From contig LSRY02000006.1 in the NCBI GenBank assembly GCA_001643675.2, positions 1,428,501 through 1,492,500 on the forward strand: a DNA stretch of 64,000 nucleotides, in the 5' to 3' direction. Source of the DNA: Monocercomonoides exilis (lineage: Eukaryota; Preaxostyla; Oxymonadida; Polymastigidae). Below are positions 29,739 to 40,660 of this stretch, one piece after another. Each line of letters opens with the position of its first letter. Positions within the stretch are counted from its first letter, which is position 1. A program made the position numbers and the translations under genes. The notes below the pieces were generated by a model. The model was not told the DNA's origin. It was given only the letters and a program-made list of their open reading frames with translations, and did no database searches.

Positions 29739-30971
29739 ATGGCACAAGCTGCGCCAGCTACAAGTGTTTTGCTTGCATTAATAAAAAAGGATGGAGTCAT
29801 TGAACAATCAGATATTCTGAAATTAGCAACCGAACAAGGACTTCAACAAGCAGATATAGCTGTTGGATTACAACAACTTCTACGTGAGAAGCAAATCATC
29901 GCATCTAAGGACAAGGGTAAAGTACACTTTTATTTAAACGAGTCAAATGTTGTTGCAAGCGGAAACAGAGCTCAAAAAGAACAAGCAATTTTACTTTTTA
30001 TGAAGGAAGTTGGGGATAAAGGTAAATTTGGATGTTTCATATTATTCATTGACATATTATTGATGAAATTTGTGCGTTTCTTATTATTTTAGGAGCAACG
30101 GTGAGAGACATTGCAACAAGATTTTCATTGAAACAGACTGAAGCTACTTCTTTGTTAAATTCAATGGTCGATTCTGGATCGTTACACAAAGCAAGCGACA
30201 AGAGGGTTTGAACTATTTGATACATTTTTATGTTGGAAGTTTTCATATGATTTATAGAGGACAAATTTGTATATGCTTCCTGAATTTGCAAAAGAGGAAG
30301 ATATATTTCACAAAGGAGGAAAAGTTGATTTAGAATTTATATCGGAACTCACACGCATTATACTTCGGATCATTCAGCAGCACGTTTGTCATCTATTAAT
30401 AATTTTTTTGTTTGTTTATGCAATTTTTTAAAATTCTTTTTTCATTTCAGGGTCCAAGAACAGTTTCAGAGTTAACAACAACGCTTAATGCAACTGGAGC
30501 AATGCGTATTCCACTTACTCCAGATGACACTCAACGCTGCTTGGACAAATTAATCTTATCTCGCAGGTTGAATTACTTTCGAGACAAAGAGGTAAAAATT
30601 CATTTTTCAAAATTTTGAAAAGTTATCATATCAAAAATTGCATTTATCTCAAAATTGTTTTTATTTTAATGTTATATACTTATTTCAATAGGGAGCATAT
30701 CGTTATTGCTTACTATCAGATCTGGAGGAAACTATTACATCTCCTTATTCTTCCACTCTTTGCATGCAGTGTCCAGTTTGAAAACATAACAATTTTTTAA
30801 ACTAAAATTTTAATAATATACTTTTAATGAACTGTTGATTAATTAACTGTAATTAACTGAATGAATACTTAGGTTGCATCTGAGTGCTGTATTGAAGAAT
30901 CTTCTGATGTTTGCCCACAGAAATGCGAATATTTGACTCTGTGGACGCAACATGCGGAATTGGAGGAATGA
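29739..30971 (+). CDS. POLR3F: RNA polymerase III subunit RPC34/RPC6
   Basis: Six exons: 29739-30021, 30093-30205, 30258-30383, 30451-30591, 30692-30775, 30873-30971 (281 residues). The protein is a tandem of winged-helix domains (about residues 5-75 and 80-150) followed by a C-terminal cysteine cluster: CMQC in exon 5, then ECC and CPQKC in exon 6, ending EYLTLW. This matches the GLCPV ... NCIYMTEW tail of human RPC39, where cysteines hold an iron-sulphur cluster. RPC34 belongs to the Pol III initiation subcomplex (RPC82/RPC34/RPC31) that opens the promoter and contacts TFIIIB. It starts only 163 bp after TRM6, on the same strand. Confidence 0.88.
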
Positions 30972-31315
30972 GCTTATTTATTGTTTAACTCCTAAAGCAC
31001 CTTGCTTGCATTTCATTTCACACTTGTTTCATCTCCAAACATTTCACTTTATCAATTCACAAATTGCACCATGTCAATGATAAATGATTCACTCATTTTT
31101 TTAATATCATGCAATGTTGAAAGAAACATAAAAATATCACAAGAACGAAAAGCTAACAAAATATCAAAGAAAAATTAAGAGAATACAATTTCACAACATA
31201 TAACAATGCAAACAACAATGCAAACAAATGAAAAACAAACATTATAATATCGTTGATGTGGAAGAAATAACCAAAACATACAAATAATTGTCTAAAATTA
31301 AACAAAGATACATAT
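30972..31315. other. AT-rich convergent intergenic interval
   Basis: Spacer between the convergent RPC34 and SPRY-protein genes. I see nothing in it beyond AT-rich sequence. Confidence 0.5.
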
Positions 31316-33809
31316 TTATGCACGTCTTTTACCAAATGTTCCCCATTGAACAGGAACTTCGCTCTTTCGGGTGTCTATCCAAGGCTTTGCGTTGCTTTCC
31401 GATACTCTGGCAACTCTTACCACTTCCACCTTAGCTTTTGGCTCGCACAATTCGAACTGAGAAAAAAAGAAAAGAAAAATCACAAATGAGCAAGTTAAGA
31501 TTCAAAATACTTGATATCGATATCATACCACAACTTTAAGTGGAGCAGGAATATGTGTGAATGTTGTCTTTTGCTGGTTGCCATTAACAAAAAAGTGAGC
31601 TTGTGTTGGATTTGATTCGAAGTCCATCTCCACAGCAACGATATCTCCATCACCAAATCTTTCATTCATCAAATGCCACTGTTTTCCATGCCGCATAGGA
31701 GCAGAACTGAAAAACAGAACAAAGAAAAGGGAAAAAAAAAAAAAAATTGGAATGAAAACAATAAGTATTTATTTTAAAAAAAAACAGATAGTGATAACTT
31801 GAATTACTAAATATATGAGTGTTCATACTCAGTTCCATAATAGCCAGCACTGTGAAAGTCTCTTCCAGGCCGATAATCACCAGGGATAACATATGAGAAG
31901 TCGCATATTCCAAATGCTAAAATGAAAATAAATCGAAATGAATATGTCAAATGGATTCGAATAATTAATTGGAATAAAGATGAATAAATGAAATCAAAAT
32001 TGGCTATTGAAAGAAAAAAAGAAGTTTTTCATTCTTCAAATAAATCTTTTCTTTCTGTCATTATACTTAACTTCTCTCTTTCTTCTTTCTTTTTCTCTTT
32101 TCCCTCTTTCAAATTCAACTTCTCACACATTTCTCTTCTCATTTTTACATACATTGCTGTGCGTGCGGCTGTATAAACTTCAGCTCAACATGCCAAATAC
32201 CCGTCCCAAATTCTTCATTGATAGCGACACACGACGTGGCAGCGCCAAGACATTCAACAACATTTCTGCTGGAGGTACATTTGCCTGGATTAGGAAACTG
32301 GAACGTGAGCGTTGTAGGATCAATTTCTTCCTCTGTTCAAATGAAAAAGGCGAAATTCAAGAAAACAATAGCAATTAAGTTCAATTCGAAAAAATCAACC
32401 ATAAAATTAAAATTTCTATTTAAAGAAATAAAAAAAAAAATCCACCAAACCAACATTCGTAACCACAACAATCGGCTGCCGAATAACTTCTCTTCTCTTT
32501 GTAGTCGAAACGGAAGGCGTTCTTGACATCGTAGCAGAAGGCGAACCCGAAGCAGATGCTGATCTTTTCAGCTTCATGCTGTAGATGGATGACACGTCTG
32601 ACAGCTCTGACTCAATCTTCGACAGCGACATCAGATCAAAGTCCTTTTCTTTCTCTTTCTCTTTCTCTTTATCTTTCTTCTTCTTATCTTTTTTGTCCTT
32701 TTTGTCTTTTTTCTTCTCTTTCTTATCCTTTTTGGCTTCTTCGCTCTCAGAAAGTGACATGCTCAGTCTATCACTCTCTATTTCTCTTCCTCTCCTTCCT
32801 CCATATGGCTCCAGTGAATCTTCTTTTCTTCTCTCCAGCTCTTCTGCCCATTTCTTCTCTTTTTCCCACCGCTCTTCCTCTGTCTCCATCAGCGTACCCA
32901 TCATAAGCGCCTTGTCAATTCTCCGCTTTAACAAAGTTGCTACTGAATTAACAACTTTTGCTGTTGGTGCATCTTCTGCCACAACTACAGACAATCTCTG
33001 AAGTGAAGCCAGCATTTTTCGTGGCATCGTCCCATTTTCAACTGCATCTGTTCCGCTTATCAGTGCTTGCAAAACTTCTGCATAACATTTTTTTGATTGA
33101 TTTGGCCTTGATGATTCAAAAGCATCGTAGCATCTTTCAATAAATCCGCTTTTTGCAACGCACAAGCATGCAGATCCACTTCCAGATAGAAGCGCCAGAA
33201 GTGCAGTTTTAGCAGAGTTAAACATAGATGGATTTTTTGACTGAATAAAATAATTTTTTTTGTTTGTGATGAAAAAAGTTATGAAACACACCTCCAGCAT
33301 ATCCAGAAGTGGGATTACAACCATGTTTATCTGAGCCTCGCTGCTTATAGATTCTACATGATTAGTCAATAATGATAGAAGGTCAACACTCAAAAGCTGT
33401 TAAAATAACAATAAACACTTATCAAAAAAGTGACTGCACACATAAACAGGATCTTGAGCTTCTGCAGTCCTCAAAATTTCTGTTAACGTAGGAATAATAC
33501 CCAAATAAAACATTTTTAAAATGAGTTGTTTCTCTGAAATTTTATTAAGTCGTGAAAATAAGATAAAACAAAAATATAATCTCCAAACGAAACAATGCCA
33601 GAAACGTCAATTTACGAAGTGTTTGCTCTCTAGTTTCTATGGAAAAGCGAAGTGAAATGATCAACTCATCGACTTGAGTTGGCTGTATTTAATAAGAGTT
33701 GGAAAACAGAAAATCGATGAAATAAATTGGATAGAAGAAATATGGAACAAACATTGATGGTTTCGTTAATAAAAGTAACTTGGGATATGGGAGCTGCCTT
33801 ATCTTCCAT
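31316..33809 (-). CDS. Armadillo-like / SPRY-domain protein
   Basis: Nine exons on the minus strand: 33809-33753, 33682-33616, 33533-33442, 33396-33292, 33240-32451, 32332-32153, 31916-31829, 31706-31529, 31456-31316 (565 residues). Residues ~1-210 are helical and Leu-rich, like degenerate armadillo/HEAT repeats. A Lys/Asp/Glu-rich charged linker (~250-300) follows. A B30.2/SPRY-like domain (~372-520) shows GTGIWHVELKF, FGICDFSY, HSAGYYGTE, GDIVAVEMDFE, and HFFVNGNQQ, the typical SPRY order. SPRY domains bind peptides or partner proteins; no specific function can be given. The C terminus is short and basic. Start codons of this gene and CFAP251 are only 69 bp apart. Confidence 0.8.
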
Positions 33810-33878
33810 CGGAGAAATTTATAAAGCAGCTTTATCCTGTTCTTTTATAAAAAGGATCAGAGTGCCCATATAAAAATA
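33810..33878. promoter_or_regulatory. 69-bp divergent promoter interval
   Basis: The SPRY-protein gene (minus, ATG at 33809) and CFAP251 (plus, ATG at 33879) have only 69 bp between start codons. Both promoters and 5' UTRs must fit here or reach into the first exons or introns. No motif recognised. Confidence 0.4.
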
Positions 33879-36800
33879 ATGTCAACAAACGTTTTAGTAT
33901 GATTTTCGTCTTTTTTCTGCACATGCAATTAAAAACAATAATTTTTACAAACTTTCTTGTTTTTAATTTTTATTAGACTCTTGATTTTGCAGTTGGGTAC
34001 AACAAAGACATTAAGAACGGAGTTTTATCGCTAATAACAGATTCAAGAAAAGTATTTTATATCTTCTATTTCTAACAATATATCACAATCTTTTTTGTGT
34101 TGTAGGCACTTGTATACGTTGCTGCCCATACGGCTGTGATATATGATATCGATACAGGCTCTCAGCAACTTCTTCAAGGACACGTTTGCATGTTATAATC
34201 GTTACAAAAGCTTAAATCCTTTATTTTTTGAATTTTCACAACAAATTTGGAAACAGTGCAATCCCATTTCATGTGTATGCGTAAGTAGAGATAGGAAATG
34301 GATTTTCACTGCAGATTCTGGTCCAGATTCGATGATAATTGTTTGGAATTCTGAATCTGGAGTTCCAGTCAAAAATATCTTTTCTCCACATCCCGAAGTT
34401 TGAAACACTTTTATGAATTGTGCTTTTATTTTATGAATTTTTATTTTGTTATTTAAAGGGTGTAATTGCCATGGACTTATCTCCTGATAGCACTACAATT
34501 GCAACGTTATCTGCCCCATATCCAATAGAGCAAACTTCAACAACTCCACTTCCTACTGCATCAACCCATTTTCCTCGAGACGCCTTCGATGCACAGGAGC
34601 TCAGCGGAATTGATGATGATATGGCCACTCTTCTTGCCCCCCAATCATCTTCATCATCTGCTCCTTTCAGGCAAGAAATTGCTTTATGGGATTGGATTGC
34701 AGATGATAGTGAACCTCGACCATCAGGACTGTCACAATGCCTTCTATGTTTGTCTCCTATATGCACAGGAGATGTTCAACATCACATAGTTTTTAACCCA
34801 ACAAACCCTGATGAGCTGTGCACAACTGGAAAGCGAAGAACAGTTTTCTGGAAAAAAGGAAAAAGAAGGCTTGTGAAGAAAGGCGGAAAAGAAGGAGATG
34901 AAGAACATGGAGATGACGAAGGAGCTGAAGACGAAGAGGAAGAAAATGGAAACAGAGGAAGAGATGAAGATGTTGATCCATTTCATAAACTACCTTGCAT
35001 CTTGCACTATCACTCACCAGCACTAAACACACGAGATCTCCATCAAGATGTGTCTTCATTCACAGCTTCTGCGTTCTTCCCATTCAGCGACCAGGCAGTG
35101 ACAGCAACAGACAACGGTGATTTTATTCTGTGGAGTTCGATGGATGGCAAGCGCGAAACAGACACATTTCTCGATGATTTGGACGATTCTCAAGATGAAA
35201 GCGACAACGAAGACGACGGCGATAGAACACAACGAGAGAAGAAAGGCGGAGAGTCAAAGCAACGCTTCCACATCGCAGCTCGCAAAGTGATGAAGATTTT
35301 GCGGTTGAATCCATCGTCTACATCATCACCGTGCCTTGTCACTCATCCACAGTTCTTTATAACTGGAGACGAAGACGGTAATGTGCGCTTCTTCGACTTC
35401 CAGTTCCGACTTTGTGGTTGGTTTGAGGATCTGAACTTAGGCCCGCTCTCTTCTCTATCACTGTCCGTTCCAGCTTCATTCGATTCCATTCACGATTTTG
35501 TTGCGTCAACTGTCAAGGATAGTGCAAGTTCCACTTCCACTTCGACATCTGCCTTAATTGCATCATCTTCTACATCTGTCGCGGGTGTAACTTCTGCTGG
35601 CATCGATCTGAATCCCCGCACTTCTGTTCTTCCAGATCTGATTGTTGGAACCACGCTTGGAAAAGTGTTACTCGTGAAAGGATCATCCTTTGCAGACGAC
35701 ACACATCTGCACAAAAAGTTTAATCTTCCTCTTGTTCCGTCGTTGGGTGATGGTGGTTCTGGAAAGGGAATGAGAGGTATGTCTGGAGGGAAAGGATCCA
35801 TGAAAGATGGAAGTGGTGCTGGAATGACTCAAAGAAAAGGGAAAGGAACAGGAAAGGAGAAAGACAATTCAAAGGAACCAGAAGGGGGGAAAGACAAAGA
35901 CAAAGAAAGAGATCGTCTCGTGCGCAGGCCAGTTGATCAGCATGGAAGAGGAGAGAAGCTGCTGGATGGGCAGTCAGGAAGCATTCTATGCGTAGCAATG
36001 CATCCGTTTTTGCCTTTGATAGCAATCGGGAACTCAGCTGGCGTTCTAACTTTGGTGATGTTCCAAAGCAAAGAAGAGTCGGACGAAAATGAAGAATCCG
36101 AACGATCACAGAGCAACTCTCACGATGTTCCTTTGCCACTTTTCCAGAATGGAAATCTTAAGAGAGAAATAATCGGAGAGAAGCAGTTTGAGAAGGCAGT
36201 TACCGCTGTTCAGTTTGATCCAACAGGGAAATATCTGGCAGTTGGATTCAAATCTGGGATGCTAAAGATGCTGATTGCTGATTACGGCAGCGGGAGCAAT
36301 GCAACATCAACGACTACTCCATCTGGAGCAGCTCTTTCTCAAATGGGAATTGCTTCTGCTCGTTCTGCAAGCTCGGCAAAACTCGACTCTGCCAATGGAT
36401 TTCCATCTGGTGTGAATGCGCCTGTGTATTCAGAACATTGGACATTTAAGAGCTGCAGCGATTCTGTTATGGAGATGAAGTTCAGTCCAGATGGTATGTT
36501 TATGGCGATGTATGATGCAGATCGATATGTTGTACTGTACAGGAAGAAGAAAGAAGGAGAAGAAGTGTCACCAGATGAGCTGCTTCTATCTGAAGATGGT
36601 GATTGGGTGACTGTTGGCAGAAACAGAGCACATCGCAAGGAGATAAGGGGAATCGAGTTTGGCATCTCCTCACAGCAACAGTATGTTCTGTTCACTATCG
36701 GATCTGACCGCAGACTTGTGCTGTTTGATGTGTATCATTCGTCTGTCTTAAATGGATTCAAGACTCTTTCTTCATTTACTATCGAGCAAACAGCTATTCC

Positions 36801-38502
36801 AACAGCCTGTCTTTTCTTGCAGTGTGGAAGACCTCTTCCTGAAGTACTTCTTCGTGTGTCTGCTCCAGCGGTCGGCAAAGGAGCAGCATTCACATCCACT
36901 GCAGCGATGATGATGAATCAAACCACTGGCGGTGGAATGGACACATATGCTCTGGGAGGCCCAATGCGCAGCTCAACATCAGATATTGGAAGGATGTCGA
37001 AAGGAGTGATGGGAGACACTCTTTCAGGAGGAGCACTGATGGGCACAACAACACAGTTTGGGCAGACGCTGAGCAGAACAGGAGGGACGGGTGGTGCTAA
37101 TGCAACTGGAGGAGGACCTGTTGCTCCACTCAATCCAGACTTCTTCAGATCGTCTGGAATTGCACGTGCATTTGGTTCCATTGGCCCAGGCGATGTTATT
37201 TTGATTGCAAATTCTGAGTTCAAATTCAAATTCCTTGATTTCCAGACGATGCAAGTTCGAAGGGTTGTGCAGGCTCCAATCTTTGGTCAAAATCCAGTCA
37301 ATCGTTTTATCACATTTCCGTCTGTTTTGCGAGAGTTCAACGAAGACGAGCTGAGTGCTTCACCTTTGGATGATGCTCCGAAAGAAGATGATAAGGATGC
37401 AGATCTCGAAGAAGATGACGAAGGCAAGTTGGACAGTCAAAGAGACGATGATTCTGCACGTGCCTCGTCTTCTCGTCGCGTGAAAATCGGAGGCATTGAA
37501 AATCGTGGAGAAAAGAAGCGACTTATTGATCTTTCTCGCCGGTATGTTGGATACACCACGAGTTCTCAGATGGTTGGTCTCATCAGACTTCCGTTGGATG
37601 GCAATCAATTGAATGGGATGGGTCTGATAGCACATCCTGGTGCAGTTATGGGAGCAGTGATAACACACAATGGCTCGCATCTACTGACAATTGGAGGTGA
37701 AGACTGCACTTTGTTTGGATGGAGCATTGATGTGAATGCAATGGAGACTTTATGCGCACTTCAGAACTCTTCTGTCACAGATCCTATTCTTGCACAGCTT
37801 GAAGGCGGACCTGGTGGCCCACTGCACAACGAGATCATCAACATGTTCTATTATGCACAGCTAAGATCTCAAGGTGAGGATGCCACAGTTGATCGTGCTA
37901 TTGAAGGAGCAGTACCTCTTTCGCAAGTACCAAACCTGCTTAGAGGCGTTGGTTTTTACCCCACCGAAAAGGAGATCAATGACGTCATTGCTGACTTAGA
38001 GTGGTCTGGCAGAGAGAAAGATGAAGCTGGGCAGGTTCCTACCTCTGTTGGACTTAGCGAATTTATTCGAGTGTTTGTTAATCACCGTCCGATAATGCCA
38101 CCCTCACAGGAGGATGTAGATGATGCATTCAAGAAGTTAGGTGCTGAGCCTCTGACTGGAGTTATTTCTAGAGACTCTTTGCTGAATCTCTTGATGACTA
38201 CAGGTTAGCTATTATTTTTTAACTTCTGTTTTGATTCATTTTTTCATTTTCCTCATTGTTTATTTCTTTCTCTCTTTTTATTTAATTTTCTTTCTTTCTC
38301 CTTTTTTTAATAATACAATTTTGAACAACCAGGAGAGCCAATACCTCCTGAGATGCTTGCTGAGTGCCTGAACATCCTCACCAAGAAGCCGATGACAGAG
38401 CTCAAAGAGAATCTCACATCACTCGATTTCTCCAGAGACATCCTTGGATTCAACGATGCTGACGAGCAGATGGAAGACGAAGAGCAGCCAAATGAAGGAT
38501 GA
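33879..38502 (+). CDS. CFAP251: Cilia- and flagella-associated protein 251 (WDR66)
   Basis: Six exons: 33879-33896, 33977-34051, 34106-34183, 34257-34397, 34459-38203, 38333-38502 (1,408 residues). CFAP251 sits at the base of radial spoke 3 in motile axonemes, within the calmodulin- and spoke-associated complex. The match to human WDR66 is collinear: YVAAHTAVIYDI, LQGH, PISCVCVS, FTADSGPD, VFNPTN-like FNPTNPDEL, ITGDEDGNVRFFDF, IAIGNSAGVL, GRNRAHRKEIR, and near the end YYAQLRSQGED, GFYPTEKEI and NHRP. Two WD40 propellers are followed by a degenerate EF-hand region in the last ~130 residues. Acidic and Gly/Ser-rich low-complexity insertions lengthen it relative to the human protein. It supports a flagellated host. 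Confidence 0.93.
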
Positions 38503-38794
38503 GGCTGATGGTTCTCTGAAAGCCGGCAGGCTCATTTCACTGTTCTCTCTTCTTGTCTTCAATTATGAAATTAAGTGGAGACTTCAGAAGGAGTAATTAT
38601 CTTCACTTTCAACTTGTTTTAGCAATCTATTTTTCTCTTTAATTTTCTTTTTATACACTACAAAGCATCAAACAGTTCAATTTGAATAACTAAAAAGTAC
38701 AAAAATTAGTTTATGCTGTTATGCTTGTTTAAGTTTTGCAAATCAAACAAAAACACTCTGAATAACAAAATTATTACTAAGTTAATCTTTTGAG

Positions 38795-40485
38795 CTACTT
38801 TCCTTCTTCAGCTTTTGCTTCCACTTTTGGCTGAGGCTTCGGTGGACGCTCTCCTTTCTTCTTTTCTTTCTTGACAGACACAGGCTTAGGTGGATGGAGG
38901 ATTAACATGACTTCCTGATGAAGTTTCTAAAGATATTCAAAAATGAAAAGAAGAAATTATTATTTAACAGCTACAATCTTTGATAAAGTGAATATTGAAT
39001 ACTTGTAATTCTTCCGAGGCATCTGGGCTGAAATGACGGCGAACTGGCTCAAGAAGGAAGTTTATTGCATCTGAGAAGAAAATCATTTGGTTATTAGAGT
39101 ATTGATTGCTTTAGTAAACTTTAAACATTAAGCACACCTGCAACTGATTCTTTCACAGCTCCCAAAGAAACACTTCCATCAGCCACAACTTCTTTTAATT
39201 CGCTCATTGTTTTCACATTTCTATGCAAATTTGATTGGAATACAAATTTTTTGAAGGAAAAATGAAAATATCGAAACGAATATTTCTATTAAAAACTTTT
39301 TTCAGAAGTAATGCTTCAAACTTTTCACCAATCTTGAATTCACCAATAATCGGAATAATGAGATTGAATATCAAATCAATAACACCGCTTGGTTCTTCCA
39401 AATCAGGTGCCAAAAACGCTTTCTTCATCTTCTTCTTTATCTCATCCTATAAAAAAGACAAATGAAAAAAAGTCTGATACCATCTCAATCTAATTAAATG
39501 CAGACTGTCGTTTCTTCTACAAAAATTGTTGATGCTGGAGTTTTCTTTGTCATAACTTCTTTCGGGTTTGACAATGAGAGAAGCATATCTGTGAAAGAAA
39601 AAACAATTTAATTTAAAAACATTGAAAATTTTAATGTTAATAACAGTTCGAAATAATATAATCAAACGTTGGTCGATGATGATAGGTTGCTTTATTCCTT
39701 TTTTCGTACAGTAAGTTTTTAATAGATCCGTTATTTGTTCTTGATCATGGCCAATTTGAATTACGTCAGCTAGGCGCTGAGATGGTGCAGATTCTGGTGA
39801 TGAAGCTGAAGCACTTGACGAACATGCGCAGTGAGTTTCTGTGAAGAACATGTTTGCACAGGATAAACAGGGAGACATAATATGAGAAGCCAAAAGCGAA
39901 TTCTCTTTTAAATTCTCCATTTGTTGAGAAACACTAACGTTGATGAAGAAAACAAAAAGATTGTCTTTTTTAAAAAATTAAAAAAAAGTTCAAACGTTTT
40001 CAATTTCACAGCTGTAAACACTTGGCTAAAGTCGATCATTTGCTCCCAGTAAATTGGATTTTTACCAACAGCTTCTTTCATCCAAACAATTTGAATATTT
40101 TCTCCAAAAGGAACTCCAAGTGCTTTCCAAACTTCAATGTAGTATTTTCCAATTGTTTGAATGGATTGAAGATTTCCAGTGTGTTTCTCTGATAAAAATG
40201 TCAAAAAATAAATTATTCGAAAATAAATAAGAACAGACTGTGCAAAAATGCAAGCCAATCTCCAATATAAAGGACTATTTTAAAGCCACATTGAACCAAA
40301 ATTTTCATGATATGAGCCTTTAAAATCGCCTGAGGAAGGCTCATGCTTCCATTTGGTTCAACAATATCATAAACAATTTTGCTATCCGAAGATGCTGCAA
40401 GTTCATCTAATTTAGATAATTCTGAAGATTCTTTAAATAACTCATGAAGATGTTCTGTTGCTGTCAGTGATGTGATAGCAGACAT
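38795..40485 (-). CDS. Tyrosyl-tRNA synthetase-like protein with degenerate catalytic motifs
   Basis: Eight exons on the minus strand: 40485-40239, 40188-39996, 39933-39668, 39588-39506, 39446-39322, 39220-39138, 39070-39003, 38926-38795 (398 residues). It follows the plant/protist-type class I TyrRS fold end to end: YDIVEPNG, IGDWLAFLH, LQSIQTIGKYYIEVWKALG, ASHIMSPC, GHDQEQI, HMLLSL, STIFVEE, AFLAPD, NFLLEPVRRHF. Active-site signatures are changed: HIGH-type HIAQ is SLPQ (residues ~49-52), KMSKS is VMTKK (~247-251), and the tyrosine-binding Q-x-x-D is S-x-x-N (~173/176). A Ser/Ala-rich insertion (~182-200) and a Lys-rich tail are additions. Probably not an active synthetase; a regulatory or structural paralogue is likelier. 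Confidence 0.8.
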
Positions 40486-40660
40486 TTGATATTTCAATTT
40501 GTTTATGCAGGGTTAGATCGATCAAAAGCCTGACGCTGTTTTTTATCTTTTAATTTTTTGAAACATTGAATATATTGTCTTTTAAAAAGAATTTTCTGAA
40601 AAAATTGATTGATCAATTGACATAATATAAAGTTTTAAATAACACTTTTTTCTTTTGTTA
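40486..40660. promoter_or_regulatory. 175-bp divergent promoter interval
   Basis: Separates the start codons of the TyrRS-like gene (minus) and the uL11-kinase gene (plus). AT-rich, with no recognised motif. The shared interval suggests the two unusual genes may be co-expressed. Confidence 0.35.
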
